The notes beneath the pieces were generated by a model. That model was not told the origin of the DNA and searched no databases. It worked only from the letters and a program-made list of their open reading frames with translations. The position numbers and the translations under genes are program-made. Source: DASWOJ01 sp964242415 (lineage in GTDB: Bacteria > Pseudomonadota > Alphaproteobacteria > Acetobacterales > Acetobacteraceae). Taken from it: a DNA stretch of 64,000 nt. Shown one piece after another: positions 8,893 to 17,789 of this stretch (within the stretch, counting starts at the first letter, position 1; the number at the start of each line of letters is the position of its first letter). The stretch covers positions 1-64,000 of the forward strand of contig CAXTAT010000013.1 of NCBI GenBank assembly GCA_964242415.1, read 5' to 3'.

Positions 8893-8991
8893 CCACCAGC
8901 AAATTATTGCAGACTGGATAGCATAATCTCTGGACATGGGGCAGGCGCAACGCTTTTATCGCATCTCAGCCAGGTTTGGAGGAGGTCGCCC

Positions 8992-9438
8992 GTGAAACGG
9001 ACTGCATCATTGTCCCAGGCGTGCGTTCTGTTGCTCGCTTCGGCTTGCGCCGTTACGCCACCGCCGCCGGCGGCGGTCGCTGCCGCACCCCCGCCCGCCG
9101 CTGCAGCCTCCGCCGCCAAACCATCGGCGGAATCGCTGACGATCGAGTTCGTCTCAGGCGGATCAACGCTGTCGCAGGCCGCATTGGCGCAACTCGACGG
9201 CGCCGCGCGGCTTTACCGGGACGCCCAGCCAGAAGTCATGATCGTGGCTGGCCATACCGACAAAGTCGGACCGGAGTTCCCCAACCTGCTCCTGTCGGCC
9301 CGCCGCGCCGCGTCTGTCAAACGCGCATTGGTCGAGCGCGGGGTGCCCGCCGAACGCTTGCAGATCATCGCATACGGCGAGGCCGAGCCAGCTCCGTCCG
9401 CCATGGCGTCTCGGGCCGTCGTCGTCACCTGGCGCTGA
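8992..9438 (+). CDS. OmpA-family outer-membrane lipoprotein
   Basis: This 148-residue protein has a lipoprotein signal with lipobox LASAC (acylated Cys near residue 19), an Ala/Pro-rich linker (20-45) and an OmpA peptidoglycan-binding domain. The GHTDKVG motif and the LSARRAASVKRALVERGV helix are clear. It should anchor the outer membrane to peptidoglycan, like a short Pal/YiaD protein. The GTG start is supported by GGAGGAGG at 8978-8985, 6 bases upstream. Confidence 0.88.
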   Translation: MKRTASLSQACVLLLASACAVTPPPPAAVAAAPPPAAAASAAKPSAESLTIEFVSGGSTLSQAALAQLDGAARLYRDAQPEVMIVAGHTDKVGPEFPNLLLSARRAASVKRALVERGVPAERLQIIAYGEAEPAPSAMASRAVVVTWR

Positions 9439-9654
9439 ACCAACACTGACGAGACCAACGCCGCGCATCGGCCCCGGCGAGCAAGCCGCTGGCGTCTCCC
9501 GCGGTTTGGCTGGGGGCGACCGCCGCCGACACCTTGGGGCCGCCACCTTGTGGCCAATGCGGCTGCGAAGATCAGCCTAGTCGTGAACCAAGGCCGGAGG
9601 GCGGCGTCTCCGAAAAAGCCTGGCTCAAGCCACCAGGCGGTCGCGCCGCGTCGC

Positions 9655-11460
9655 TCAAGGCTGCGGACTTTGGCGTCCTGGCTTCGGCGCAGCCCGGACA
9701 GCCTGCGCCCCACGCGCGCTGGAACGCTCGACTTGGCTCAGGCCGGTCTGTGCGTGGGGTCCTTGGGCGTCCGTATCGTAGGCGGCCAGCAGGGCGGCGG
9801 CCTTGCTATTCCCCATGCTCGCCGACGTCTTGAGCAGCAATCGCGCATCATCGACCTGGTTGATCGCGAGCAGCGCCTTCGCCAAGGAGAACAGCCGGGC
9901 GGCCTCCTTCGCGGTCCCCGGCACGGCCGCCGGGCTGGGGACTGACGCAGGCTCGGCACTTGGCGGCACCTCAGCATCGACCGCAGGGACTGCTTGGGAC
10001 GGTGCCGCCGTATCCGGGACAGGGGCCAGGACCGAAGCTGCCGGGGCAGGGGGCGCCACCAGGGCCGGCCCGTCACCGGCCGGCGCCGCACTGCGTGGGC
10101 CAGGCCCGGCCTGTGCGGTCCCGTCCGGCGGCGCAGCCTTTCGTGGCTCCGCAGCGGCCATTTGCCGGGGCGGCGCTACAGGGTGCAGCAACGGCGCCGC
10201 CCTGCGAACCGTCCCGCCCATGGCGTCTTGCAGCGCGGCCGGATCGATCCAATTTCCGGGTCGCAGCGCGCTCGCCGGCGGGACCACCTTGGCGGCGGGT
10301 GCGGGCGTGGCGGACAGCACCGCGCCCACCGGACCAGGCGTCGGCACCTGCGACAGCAGCGAGGCAACGGTCATCGGCGTGTCCACAGCCACGGCTTGCC
10401 CGCCATTGGCGAGCCAGTCAGAAATCCTCGGCACGTTCGGGACCACCACCACAAAAGCCGCGACGGCCACCGCGGCAACCGCCAACATCCTTAACCCGGG
10501 CCGCCGTCTGCGTGACCTGGCCTGCGCCGCCTCCGCCGGGTTCATGGCGGAGAACCTCGTGTCGCCAGCCAGGCTGGCCTTTCGTGCCGAGGTCACGAGC
10601 GGGAAAGGCAGTCGGGTCCATCTCGGCACCACGGCCAGCTTGCCCGGCAGCCGCGTCGATGGGGTCCTTTGCAAGCCCCGTTGTGCGTCCAGGCTGCTCG
10701 GCCAGAAGTCGGGCGCACTTTCGCGCCGCCGCCGCCGGGGCTGGTCGAATCCCATCGGCGCCTCGGCGCGGCCCAGCAAGCGCAGCGCCGCCTCGCGCTC
10801 GAATGAGCCTAGGGCCGGCCCGACACCCACCCCCTCCATCGCGAGCTGCTGCGTCGCCTGCTCCACATGGCCCGGCGACACCCGCGCGACTGCCGCGGCC
10901 GCGGCCAATCGAAGGGACCGGAACAGCAAGGCATCCAACTGCCGGGGATTGCCGCCGCACAGCTCGTCCATGCGCGCCAACGCCCTGGACGTGAAGTGAC
11001 CGACCGGAAGCCCCAGTTGAGGCAGGCGCACCTCCACCATGACAAGCACGTCATGTGGCAGCATGGGCTGCACGGTCACGATCCTGGCCCCGGGAAAGGC
11101 ATGCATCAGCCGCTCGGCAAGCTTCGGTTCGACCGCCAGGGCGCGCGTGCCGCGGAACGGCATCAGCCGCGCCGCCGCCTTGGCGTGGACATTGTCAACG
11201 AGATCGATCTCCGTACCCGGCTGCAGGGGGTCGTCGATGCTGCGTAGGCCCACCGGCCTGCTCGCCCCCCCGGCATAGGCGAGAAACGTGAAGGTCTTGC
11301 CCGATCCTGGGCCGCCCACCAGCATCACCAGCCCCGGCCCGGCGGCCATGGCCGCGCCGAATGCGTTGCAAGTCGCCTGCCATGACGGGAACAACGCAGG
11401 CGAAAGGGTGCGCCGAAGCTGCGCGTCCGTGCTCGACCAGGTGTGCACGTTATCCAGCAC
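9655..11460 (-). CDS. ExeA/GspA-like AAA ATPase with membrane segment and C-terminal repeat region
   Basis: This 601-residue protein has an N-terminal AAA ATPase domain with Walker A GGPGSGKT (49-56) and a Walker B-like EIDLVDN (84-90). A basic segment (RSRRRRPG) then leads into a single membrane helix near 323-343. A long Ala/Pro-rich periplasmic linker follows, and a C-terminal helical piece with AARLFSLAKALLAINQ that looks like one TPR-type repeat. This resembles ExeA/GspA, which help insert secretin rings through peptidoglycan, and ATPases of some polysaccharide loci. It sits beside the exopolysaccharide genes. A second protein of the same layout lies at 55579-57114. No exact function can be given. 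Confidence 0.72.
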   Translation of the reverse strand: MLDNVHTWSSTDAQLRRTLSPALFPSWQATCNAFGAAMAAGPGLVMLVGGPGSGKTFTFLAYAGGASRPVGLRSIDDPLQPGTEIDLVDNVHAKAAARLMPFRGTRALAVEPKLAERLMHAFPGARIVTVQPMLPHDVLVMVEVRLPQLGLPVGHFTSRALARMDELCGGNPRQLDALLFRSLRLAAAAAVARVSPGHVEQATQQLAMEGVGVGPALGSFEREAALRLLGRAEAPMGFDQPRRRRRESAPDFWPSSLDAQRGLQRTPSTRLPGKLAVVPRWTRLPFPLVTSARKASLAGDTRFSAMNPAEAAQARSRRRRPGLRMLAVAAVAVAAFVVVVPNVPRISDWLANGGQAVAVDTPMTVASLLSQVPTPGPVGAVLSATPAPAAKVVPPASALRPGNWIDPAALQDAMGGTVRRAAPLLHPVAPPRQMAAAEPRKAAPPDGTAQAGPGPRSAAPAGDGPALVAPPAPAASVLAPVPDTAAPSQAVPAVDAEVPPSAEPASVPSPAAVPGTAKEAARLFSLAKALLAINQVDDARLLLKTSASMGNSKAAALLAAYDTDAQGPHAQTGLSQVERSSARGAQAVRAAPKPGRQSPQP

Positions 11461-11556
11461 GGCGGCGCCTCACGACGCGGCCCCTGTAAAGGCCCGCCCC
11501 AGGGAACGGGATGCGCATGGCCCGTGGCGGTCCTGCTTCGGATGCAGCCGGCATGG

Positions 11557-12807
11557 TCATGGCCGGAACAGCATCCGGTCGGTGACGGCGATCTGCTCCG
11601 GACGGTAATGACCGACGCCCCAGGCGTGCTGCAGGCCGTTCGGCTTGGCGCCCGCGCCGGGGGCGCCGATCGTCCACCACGATCCGGACAACGGCGGGTC
11701 GAAGCCGTTCATGTAGGCCAGCAGCGTTTCTGCCCAGTCATGCGCGCTGCCGCCCGCCCCCGGGTCGCTGGCGCCCATTTCGCCGATCCACAGCGGCGCG
11801 ATCCGCTGGCGCGCAACGAAGCCCCACCTAGACTCATAGCGCGCGACGGCCACGGCGCCGGCATCGGGCCAGGCGCCGCTGATCTCACCGGGATAGGCGT
11901 GGATGGAATAGACGACCTTGCGTGGCGCGCGCAGACGCACCGGGCGCGCCAGCACCGGGCGGAGGTCACCCTCCGGGGCGCCGCCGCGGTAGTCTTGCGG
12001 GCCTTCGCAGATGATCAGCACCTCCGGATTTATGGCGCAAATTGCGTTGCCCACGTCGGTATACATCGCCAGGGCGTCGGATGGGGCGCCTGCGCCCCAG
12101 CTCACATGGTGCGGCTCGTTGTGCAGGTCGAAGCCGATCACCGTCGGGTTGTTCGCATACTCGCGCGCAAAGCGCAGCCAGTTTGCCTTGAACACAGCCG
12201 CTGGGATGGTGCCGTGGTGGCCGGCGCCGTCCTGGCCGTTCGAACCTGGCCCTGCATCGAACCAAAGCCCGTTCGGCTGCTGACCGCCCCCGCCATCGTT
12301 CGTGTGGTGGTCGAAGATCACCTTCAGGCCGATCTGTCCGGCATAGACGACGATCTTCCGGAAAATCTCCCACGTGGACAGCCCGGCCAAGTCCGGGTTG
12401 CACCGGTAATCGATCGTGCCGGCCACTGGCTGGTTGAGCGGGCGGGCGTCGAGGTTCACGTCCGACCACGGGATGCGGACGGCATTGAAGCCGGCGGCCA
12501 CGATGCTGTCGCACACCACGCCGTAGCTGACGGCCCAAAGCCCTTGGAGGGCGTAGCCCGCCGGGCCGCCCGAGCCATCCCAGCCGATCGACGCGATGCG
12601 GACGGGCCGGCCCCTGTCGTCAACGATGGCGGCGCCATCCGTGCTCAGCCAACCAGCGGGCAGCAGGCTTCCGCCGCGGCCCGCCGGACGCCATGCCGGC
12701 CCGGCAGCACCCGCCTTGCACACGCCCGGCTCGCAAAGGCCAGCCGAGGCCACCGCGGCGATGGCACGCCCGGTCACGCGCCGGCGGGTCAGCACCTGCC
12801 GGCTCAC
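11557..12807 (-). CDS. Secreted glycoside hydrolase family 5 (endoglucanase-type)
   Basis: This 416-residue enzyme has a GH5 catalytic domain. The acid/base glutamate is E231 in FDLHNEPH, the nucleophile E343 in WIGEMG, and the conserved HH appears in IFDHHTND. The N-terminus (RRRVTGRAIAAVASAG) looks like a Tat-type export signal. Members cleave beta-1,4-glucans, mannans or related exopolysaccharides. Sitting inside a polysaccharide locus and overlapping the polymerase gene by 4 bases, it probably trims or releases the locus product. The first 45 residues are low-complexity. Confidence 0.87.
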   Translation of the reverse strand: MSRQVLTRRRVTGRAIAAVASAGLCEPGVCKAGAAGPAWRPAGRGGSLLPAGWLSTDGAAIVDDRGRPVRIASIGWDGSGGPAGYALQGLWAVSYGVVCDSIVAAGFNAVRIPWSDVNLDARPLNQPVAGTIDYRCNPDLAGLSTWEIFRKIVVYAGQIGLKVIFDHHTNDGGGGQQPNGLWFDAGPGSNGQDGAGHHGTIPAAVFKANWLRFAREYANNPTVIGFDLHNEPHHVSWGAGAPSDALAMYTDVGNAICAINPEVLIICEGPQDYRGGAPEGDLRPVLARPVRLRAPRKVVYSIHAYPGEISGAWPDAGAVAVARYESRWGFVARQRIAPLWIGEMGASDPGAGGSAHDWAETLLAYMNGFDPPLSGSWWTIGAPGAGAKPNGLQHAWGVGHYRPEQIAVTDRMLFRP

Positions 12808-14087
12808 CCCAGCGCCAGCCTTCCGCGCCCGGCGGCAACGCGGACCGGCTGCGGCACTTGGGCCTGGAAGACCTTCGAAACCAGGAAGGCAAACAGAAGC
12901 GCCAGGAAGTTGGTGGACCGGGACAGGTAGGTCTCGGTCAGGTTGATCGTGAAGTACATGATCAGGAACACGACCGTCATCTCCAGGCTCGCCCGGCGCC
13001 GCTTGTCCGTCGCCATCAGCAGCCGGTGCAGCTTCATGCTGAGGCTGCAGCAGAGCACCAGGAACAGCACGAACCCGATCAGGCCGGTCTCAAGCAGCAA
13101 CGAAATATAGCCGTTATGATAATTGTCGAGCACCCACCCGTGCAGCCGGCGATACTCGTTGTAGATGTCCGGGTTGGTCCAGAACCCATTGAGGCCGAAC
13201 CCCAGCCAGGGCCGCCCGGACCAGTGGCTGAGCGCATACTGCCAGATGAAGCTGCGTTCGGTGAAGTTGATATCGTAGTCAAACACCCGGATCGAGTCGT
13301 TCCCCGTCGTGACAAGGTAGGCGATGTTCGCCACCACCAGCAGCAGCTCGGCCCACATCACCCCCGTGACGAGGACGAACAACCGCGGATTGACCCGTGC
13401 GGCGAGCAAGCAGCCCACCGCAACCGCGGCCATGACCCCGGCGCCACGCGACCCAGAGCCGAACAGGCAAGCCGCCGCGACCACGACCATCGCGCAATCG
13501 AACCAGGTCCGCCGCTCGGCCACCCGCAGCAGGACGATGCCGATGAAGATCGCCGATACCATCCCGAGTCCCTGCTTGGAGACGAACATGCCGTGCCAAT
13601 TGCCGACATGCTGCCATTCGTGCTGCACGAGACCAATGCTCGGAACGAACAGCGCCAGGGCCGCGGATGCGATGAGCAGGGGGGCAAGGGCATAATAGAT
13701 GCAGGCGAACATATCGCGGGCCGAGACGAGCGCCGTCAAACGCCAGGCCGCATAGTTCGTCAGCAGCAGCGCCGCCGCTTTCGGCAGGGTGGCCGCCGGA
13801 TCATCGCTCCAGGTGAACGACAGCACGACCCAGGCCAGCAGCAGCGCGGGCAGCTTCACCTGGCCCGCGTTCAGCGGATGGCGAACCGCGCCCGGCAGGT
13901 GCGACAAGACGGCCAGCATCAGCCATAGGGCGATCGATGCGATCTGCGGCCGGAGGTCGCCCGTCTGCCGCACGGCGTCGGCATCCGACAGGCCCGAGAA
14001 CGCCGTATTGTACATCTCTGTCGAGACCGCGACCTGGAGGACCAGCAAGCACAGGGCGATCCACCTCGCCCGACCCGCCGTCAGCAT
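12804..14087 (-). CDS. O-antigen ligase/Wzy-type polysaccharide polymerase
   Basis: This 427-residue integral membrane protein has about ten hydrophobic segments and the O-antigen-ligase family core. A large loop after SFTWSDDP and the HGMFVSKQGLGM region are typical of WaaL/Wzy proteins, as is the later GFGLNGFW segment. Enzymes of this family polymerise or transfer undecaprenyl-linked glycans at the periplasmic face. The neighbouring flippase and Wzc-type protein make it the likely polymerase of a Wzx/Wzy pathway. It is divergent from the glycosyltransferase gene at 14376. Confidence 0.82.
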   Translation of the reverse strand: MLTAGRARWIALCLLVLQVAVSTEMYNTAFSGLSDADAVRQTGDLRPQIASIALWLMLAVLSHLPGAVRHPLNAGQVKLPALLLAWVVLSFTWSDDPAATLPKAAALLLTNYAAWRLTALVSARDMFACIYYALAPLLIASAALALFVPSIGLVQHEWQHVGNWHGMFVSKQGLGMVSAIFIGIVLLRVAERRTWFDCAMVVVAAACLFGSGSRGAGVMAAVAVGCLLAARVNPRLFVLVTGVMWAELLLVVANIAYLVTTGNDSIRVFDYDINFTERSFIWQYALSHWSGRPWLGFGLNGFWTNPDIYNEYRRLHGWVLDNYHNGYISLLLETGLIGFVLFLVLCCSLSMKLHRLLMATDKRRRASLEMTVVFLIMYFTINLTETYLSRSTNFLALLFAFLVSKVFQAQVPQPVRVAAGRGRLALG

Positions 14088-14260
14088 GTACCGTCCAGAG
14101 CGCCAACCGCGTGCCCGGAACCATCCCGGTGAGGCCGGCTGTCCAGCGCGTGCCAGGGTTTGTGGTCGCCGGCATCCCTCGAAGCCGCATGCCGCATGCT
14201 GCCCGCGTCCTGGTGCAAAGGCTCACTCCCCTCGTGCCCAGCGTTCAGCTAAATGTACTC

Positions 14261-14290
14261 TAGCAGAACAAACTAGGTCTGCTACCAGAC
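14261..14290. promoter_or_regulatory. Inverted repeat in the divergent exopolysaccharide intergenic region
   Basis: TAGCAGA (14261-14267) and TCTGCTA (14278-14284) form a 7-bp inverted repeat spaced by 10 bases. The overlapping GTCTG-CTAC-CAGAC (14277-14290) could form a short hairpin. The site lies in the 288-base AT-richer gap between the polymerase and WecG-type genes, where both promoters should be. It could be an operator. No binding protein is known. Confidence 0.35.
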
Positions 14291-14375
14291 CAAAAGCTCT
14301 ATCCCGGCCCAGTCAGGTGGCCCATGCGGTCCGGCACCCCCGCTAGTAGCATTGCTGCACAAGCGAGATAGGGCC

Positions 14376-15245
14376 ATGCCTATGGGAAGGTCGGAGTCGG
14401 ACGCGCCATCCAGCCGCAGCTCCGCACGCGTAGCCGTTCGGGACGATCTCCATGTGGCTGGCCGGGTGGCGCCCCTGCTCGGGCGTGAGCGTGCGGGCAT
14501 CATGTTGTCCCATGCCGTCGGCGTGCCCGTCCACGCCGTCGTAGCATCGCGGGACAAGCCGGCGTCGGCTATCGTGCTTGAGGCCCTGTCGCGGGCGCAC
14601 GGGCGCGCGGTCCTGGTCACCTTCGCCAACCCAGCGACGGCCTTGTTGGCGCGCCGCACCCCCGCGTTCTGCCGCGACCTGCTGGCGTTCGACTTCGTGC
14701 TCCCGGACGGGATCGGGATGTGCATGGCGATCCGGTCGCTGCACGGCCTCCCCGCCCGGCGCGTCAGTTTCGACATGACCTCCCTCGCGCCGCTGGTGTT
14801 CGAGCATGCGCAGTCCGCGGGCCTCGCCGTCGTCCTGGTCGGCGGCGCCCCTGGGGTCGCGGAGCGCGCACGGGAGCGAATCGCCGCCGCCTACCCCAGC
14901 CTCCGCCTGACCGGGGCGCTCAGCGGCTACGGCAACATGGCGGATGTGATGCGGCAGATCGTCGCCTTGCAGCCGGATATCCTGATCTGCGGCATGGGAG
15001 GCGTCCGGCAGGAGGCATTCCTGCTTGACATGCGGGCGCAAGGTTGGCGAGGCTGGGGCTTCACATGCGGCGGCTTCTTCGACCAGCTCTCCGGCTCCCT
15101 GAACTACTACCCGCGCTGGGTCGATTACGCGAACCTCCGCTGGGCCTACCGCCTCCTCCGGGAGCCGGGTAGGCTGTGGCGCCGATACCTGATCCAATAC
15201 AGCCATTTTGCGTGGCTGGTTTGTGCTGCCCGGATTCGCCAGTAG
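14376..15245 (+). CDS. WecG/TagA/CpsF-family glycosyltransferase
   Basis: This protein of about 289 residues is a GT26-family enzyme that adds a sugar (for example ManNAc or glucose) to a lipid-linked acceptor. Family landmarks are VTFANPATALLARR, FVLPDGIGMCMA (the DG motif with the catalytic Asp), VLVGGAPGVAERA and GMGGVRQEAFLLD. An N-terminal stretch of about 60 residues is poorly conserved. ATG 14376 follows GATAGGG. It opens the rightward exopolysaccharide operon. Confidence 0.85.
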   Translation: MPMGRSESDAPSSRSSARVAVRDDLHVAGRVAPLLGRERAGIMLSHAVGVPVHAVVASRDKPASAIVLEALSRAHGRAVLVTFANPATALLARRTPAFCRDLLAFDFVLPDGIGMCMAIRSLHGLPARRVSFDMTSLAPLVFEHAQSAGLAVVLVGGAPGVAERARERIAAAYPSLRLTGALSGYGNMADVMRQIVALQPDILICGMGGVRQEAFLLDMRAQGWRGWGFTCGGFFDQLSGSLNYYPRWVDYANLRWAYRLLREPGRLWRRYLIQYSHFAWLVCAARIRQ

Positions 15246-15248
15246 TAC

Positions 15249-17789
15249 ATGAACCATTTGAATTTCACGAACAACCACGACGACGGCGAGCCAGGCAGGT
15301 CGGAGCAGTCCCTTCCGCAGCAGCCCGGGCATCGTCAACCCGGCTCCGGCCAGCCTGACGAAGGCCAGGACACCCTTGAGCAGCTTGGCGATCACTCCAG
15401 CCTGGAGCCAATCGACAACTCCTCCGAGGCGGATGACCCCGGCCCGCGGCATCCCCGGCCTGACGAACCCGGTCCGGAGCAGGCGCGCCGCTGGCGGTTC
15501 GATCGTTTCGGCCGCCGCGCTGGGCGAGGACCCGGAGCGCCGCACGTCGCCGGCCCAGACACTCCGATCCCAGGCAATGCGCCAGGCACCGCGATCGTAC
15601 CAAGTGGCCATGATTGGGACGAACAGCCCGGCGGGCCGCCGGGCTGGAGCCTGCTCGGCTTCCTGTGGCGCCGCAAGCTGCGCATCGCCGTGGTGGCCGC
15701 AGCGGCGATGGCCTGCTTCACGCTTGCGGCCAGCCTTATCCCTTCAACCTACCGCGCCTCGAGCGCCGTAATCTTCCAGGGCGACCACCCTGGAGCGACC
15801 CGCGATGACGACGGGCAACGCGAACCCGCCTTCGCAGCCGACACCCTGTCGAACGAGATCGAGCTTCTGACCTCGGAGGAATTGTTGGGCAAGGTCGCGG
15901 CCACGCTCGACCTGACCCATAACTCTGAATTCGAGACCCTCGGCCGGTTCATGCCGGAACGGTTCGCCGCCGCGTTCGACGCCGCCGGGTCCTGGGCGCG
16001 GCAGCTCCGCGCCCGGCTGAGCCCCAACAAGCCGCCAGCCCCCTCCTATGCAGGGCCGGACGACCGCTTTATGGAAACGGTGGACATCCTGCGGAGCCGG
16101 CTCTCGATCGTGTCCGTGGGCCTGTCCCGCGTCATCCGGATCACCGCGCAGGCGCAGGACCCCAATCTTGCCGCCGCGCTCGCCAACGCCGTCGCGGCCG
16201 CCTATGCCGAAAGCCGGGCAGAGGCCAAGGCAACTGCGACTCGCGACGCCCACGAGTGGATAGAACAGCGCCTGAACACGCTGCATGAACGCGCGCTTCG
16301 GTCCGCAGGCGCCTACGACGCGTTCCGCCACAAGAATGGCGCCGTGCGCGCCAAGGACGGCACGATCAGCCAGGAGCAAGTGTCCCAGATCAGCAGCGAG
16401 CTGACGCAGGCGCGCGCGCTCCGCTCCACCCTTCAGCTTACGCTGGAACAAGTGTCCGGCAAAGGCGAAGCCGACCTTGATCGGCTGGCCCCCGCCTCCG
16501 ACTACGCGCTCCTGCCACGGCTGCGCGAACAGCTCGCCTTGGCGACGGCGCGGCGGGCCGAGGTCGAGGCGGCTGGCGGCTCGGCGCTGCCCAACGCCGT
16601 CGCCTACCGGGCGCAGATCGCCGACCTCACCCGCTCGATCGCCCGCGAACGAAGCCGAATCCGCGCGACCCTGCAAGGCCAGCTCACGGTGGCGCAGTCG
16701 AACGAGGAGCGGCTCGGCGCCGCGCTCGACTTGCTCAAGGCCAAGGTGGAAGCGGCAGATACCAGCGGAGCGCAGATGCAGGCGCTTGAGCGGGAAGCCA
16801 ACGCCGACGCCGACGTGTATCGCACCTTCGTCAGCCGCGCCGAGCAGACCGACCCCGAGCTGGCCTACCAGCCCCCGAGCGTCCGCGTCCTGTCACGCGC
16901 AGTGGCGCCTCTCTACCCTGCATCACCCAACAAGCGCGTGATCCTGCCCGGGGCACTGCTGCTCGCGTTGGGCATCGGCACCGCGGCGGCGTTCGTCAAG
17001 GAAAGCCGGCGCCGCGGGGTGCTCACCCTGCGCGACCTGCCCCGGCCAGGCGGCCAGGCGCCGCTCGGCATGCTGCCGCTGGTCCGCCGCCGGGACCGCA
17101 AGATGACGCAGGTTTGGGAGGAGGCCGTCGCGCAAATCTTCGCCCGCATGTTGCTGCCCCACCGCGGCATCCGCCCGGCAAGCATCCTAGTCACGTCGGC
17201 GCTGCCCCAGGAAGGCAAGACCAGGGTTGCGATCGCGCTTGCGGCAGCCGCCAGGAACCGTGACGCGCGGGTGCTGCTCGTCGATGCCGACCTCCGCTGC
17301 CGTACCTTGTCGAAGGCGGCGGGCCTGGGGCGCAGCGAGTCCAACCTGGTCCGGCTGCTCGCAGGCGAGATCGACGTGGACGAAGCCCCCACCTATCACG
17401 ACGCCTGGGGGTTCGCGGTGCTGCCCGCCGGGGAGCTGGCCGGCAGCCCGGTGAACCTGCTGGCGACCCAAGCCTGGGAAAATGCCCTGCGCGACCTCGA
17501 GGAGTACTTCGACCTCGTCATCATCGACACGCCACCGGTGCTGGCGGCCGGCGACACCTGGCTCATGGCCCGCCACGCGGACGCGACGGTCGTTGTCGCC
17601 GAATGGGCGGTCACCCCGGCGTCGGCGATCAAGCTTGCGGTCGAGCAGCTTTCAAGCGTCCATGCCCGGGTGCTCGGCCTGGTTTTGACGAAGGTCGCTC
17701 CCCACGAGCATGCAAGCCACGGCTTCGATGACTCTGTGCTGTTCTCGCCCAAGCTGCTCCGCTACCACCGCCAACGCGGGGCGCCGTGA
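15249..17789 (+). CDS. Wzc-type polysaccharide co-polymerase/tyrosine autokinase
   Basis: This 846-residue protein has an unusual hydrophilic Pro/Glu-rich N-terminal extension (1-130), a first membrane helix (about 139-161), a Wzz-type periplasmic domain with coiled coil (170-550), and a second helix (about 563-583). A cytoplasmic BY-kinase domain follows, with Walker A ALPQEGKTRVA (about 650-662), LLVDADLR and IIDTPPV. It controls polymer length and couples phosphorylation to export. The C-terminal tail has very few tyrosines (SPKLLRYHRQRG), unlike classical Wzc with a Tyr cluster, so autophosphorylation control may differ. Confidence 0.88.
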   Translation: MNHLNFTNNHDDGEPGRSEQSLPQQPGHRQPGSGQPDEGQDTLEQLGDHSSLEPIDNSSEADDPGPRHPRPDEPGPEQARRWRFDRFGRRAGRGPGAPHVAGPDTPIPGNAPGTAIVPSGHDWDEQPGGPPGWSLLGFLWRRKLRIAVVAAAAMACFTLAASLIPSTYRASSAVIFQGDHPGATRDDDGQREPAFAADTLSNEIELLTSEELLGKVAATLDLTHNSEFETLGRFMPERFAAAFDAAGSWARQLRARLSPNKPPAPSYAGPDDRFMETVDILRSRLSIVSVGLSRVIRITAQAQDPNLAAALANAVAAAYAESRAEAKATATRDAHEWIEQRLNTLHERALRSAGAYDAFRHKNGAVRAKDGTISQEQVSQISSELTQARALRSTLQLTLEQVSGKGEADLDRLAPASDYALLPRLREQLALATARRAEVEAAGGSALPNAVAYRAQIADLTRSIARERSRIRATLQGQLTVAQSNEERLGAALDLLKAKVEAADTSGAQMQALEREANADADVYRTFVSRAEQTDPELAYQPPSVRVLSRAVAPLYPASPNKRVILPGALLLALGIGTAAAFVKESRRRGVLTLRDLPRPGGQAPLGMLPLVRRRDRKMTQVWEEAVAQIFARMLLPHRGIRPASILVTSALPQEGKTRVAIALAAAARNRDARVLLVDADLRCRTLSKAAGLGRSESNLVRLLAGEIDVDEAPTYHDAWGFAVLPAGELAGSPVNLLATQAWENALRDLEEYFDLVIIDTPPVLAAGDTWLMARHADATVVVAEWAVTPASAIKLAVEQLSSVHARVLGLVLTKVAPHEHASHGFDDSVLFSPKLLRYHRQRGAP

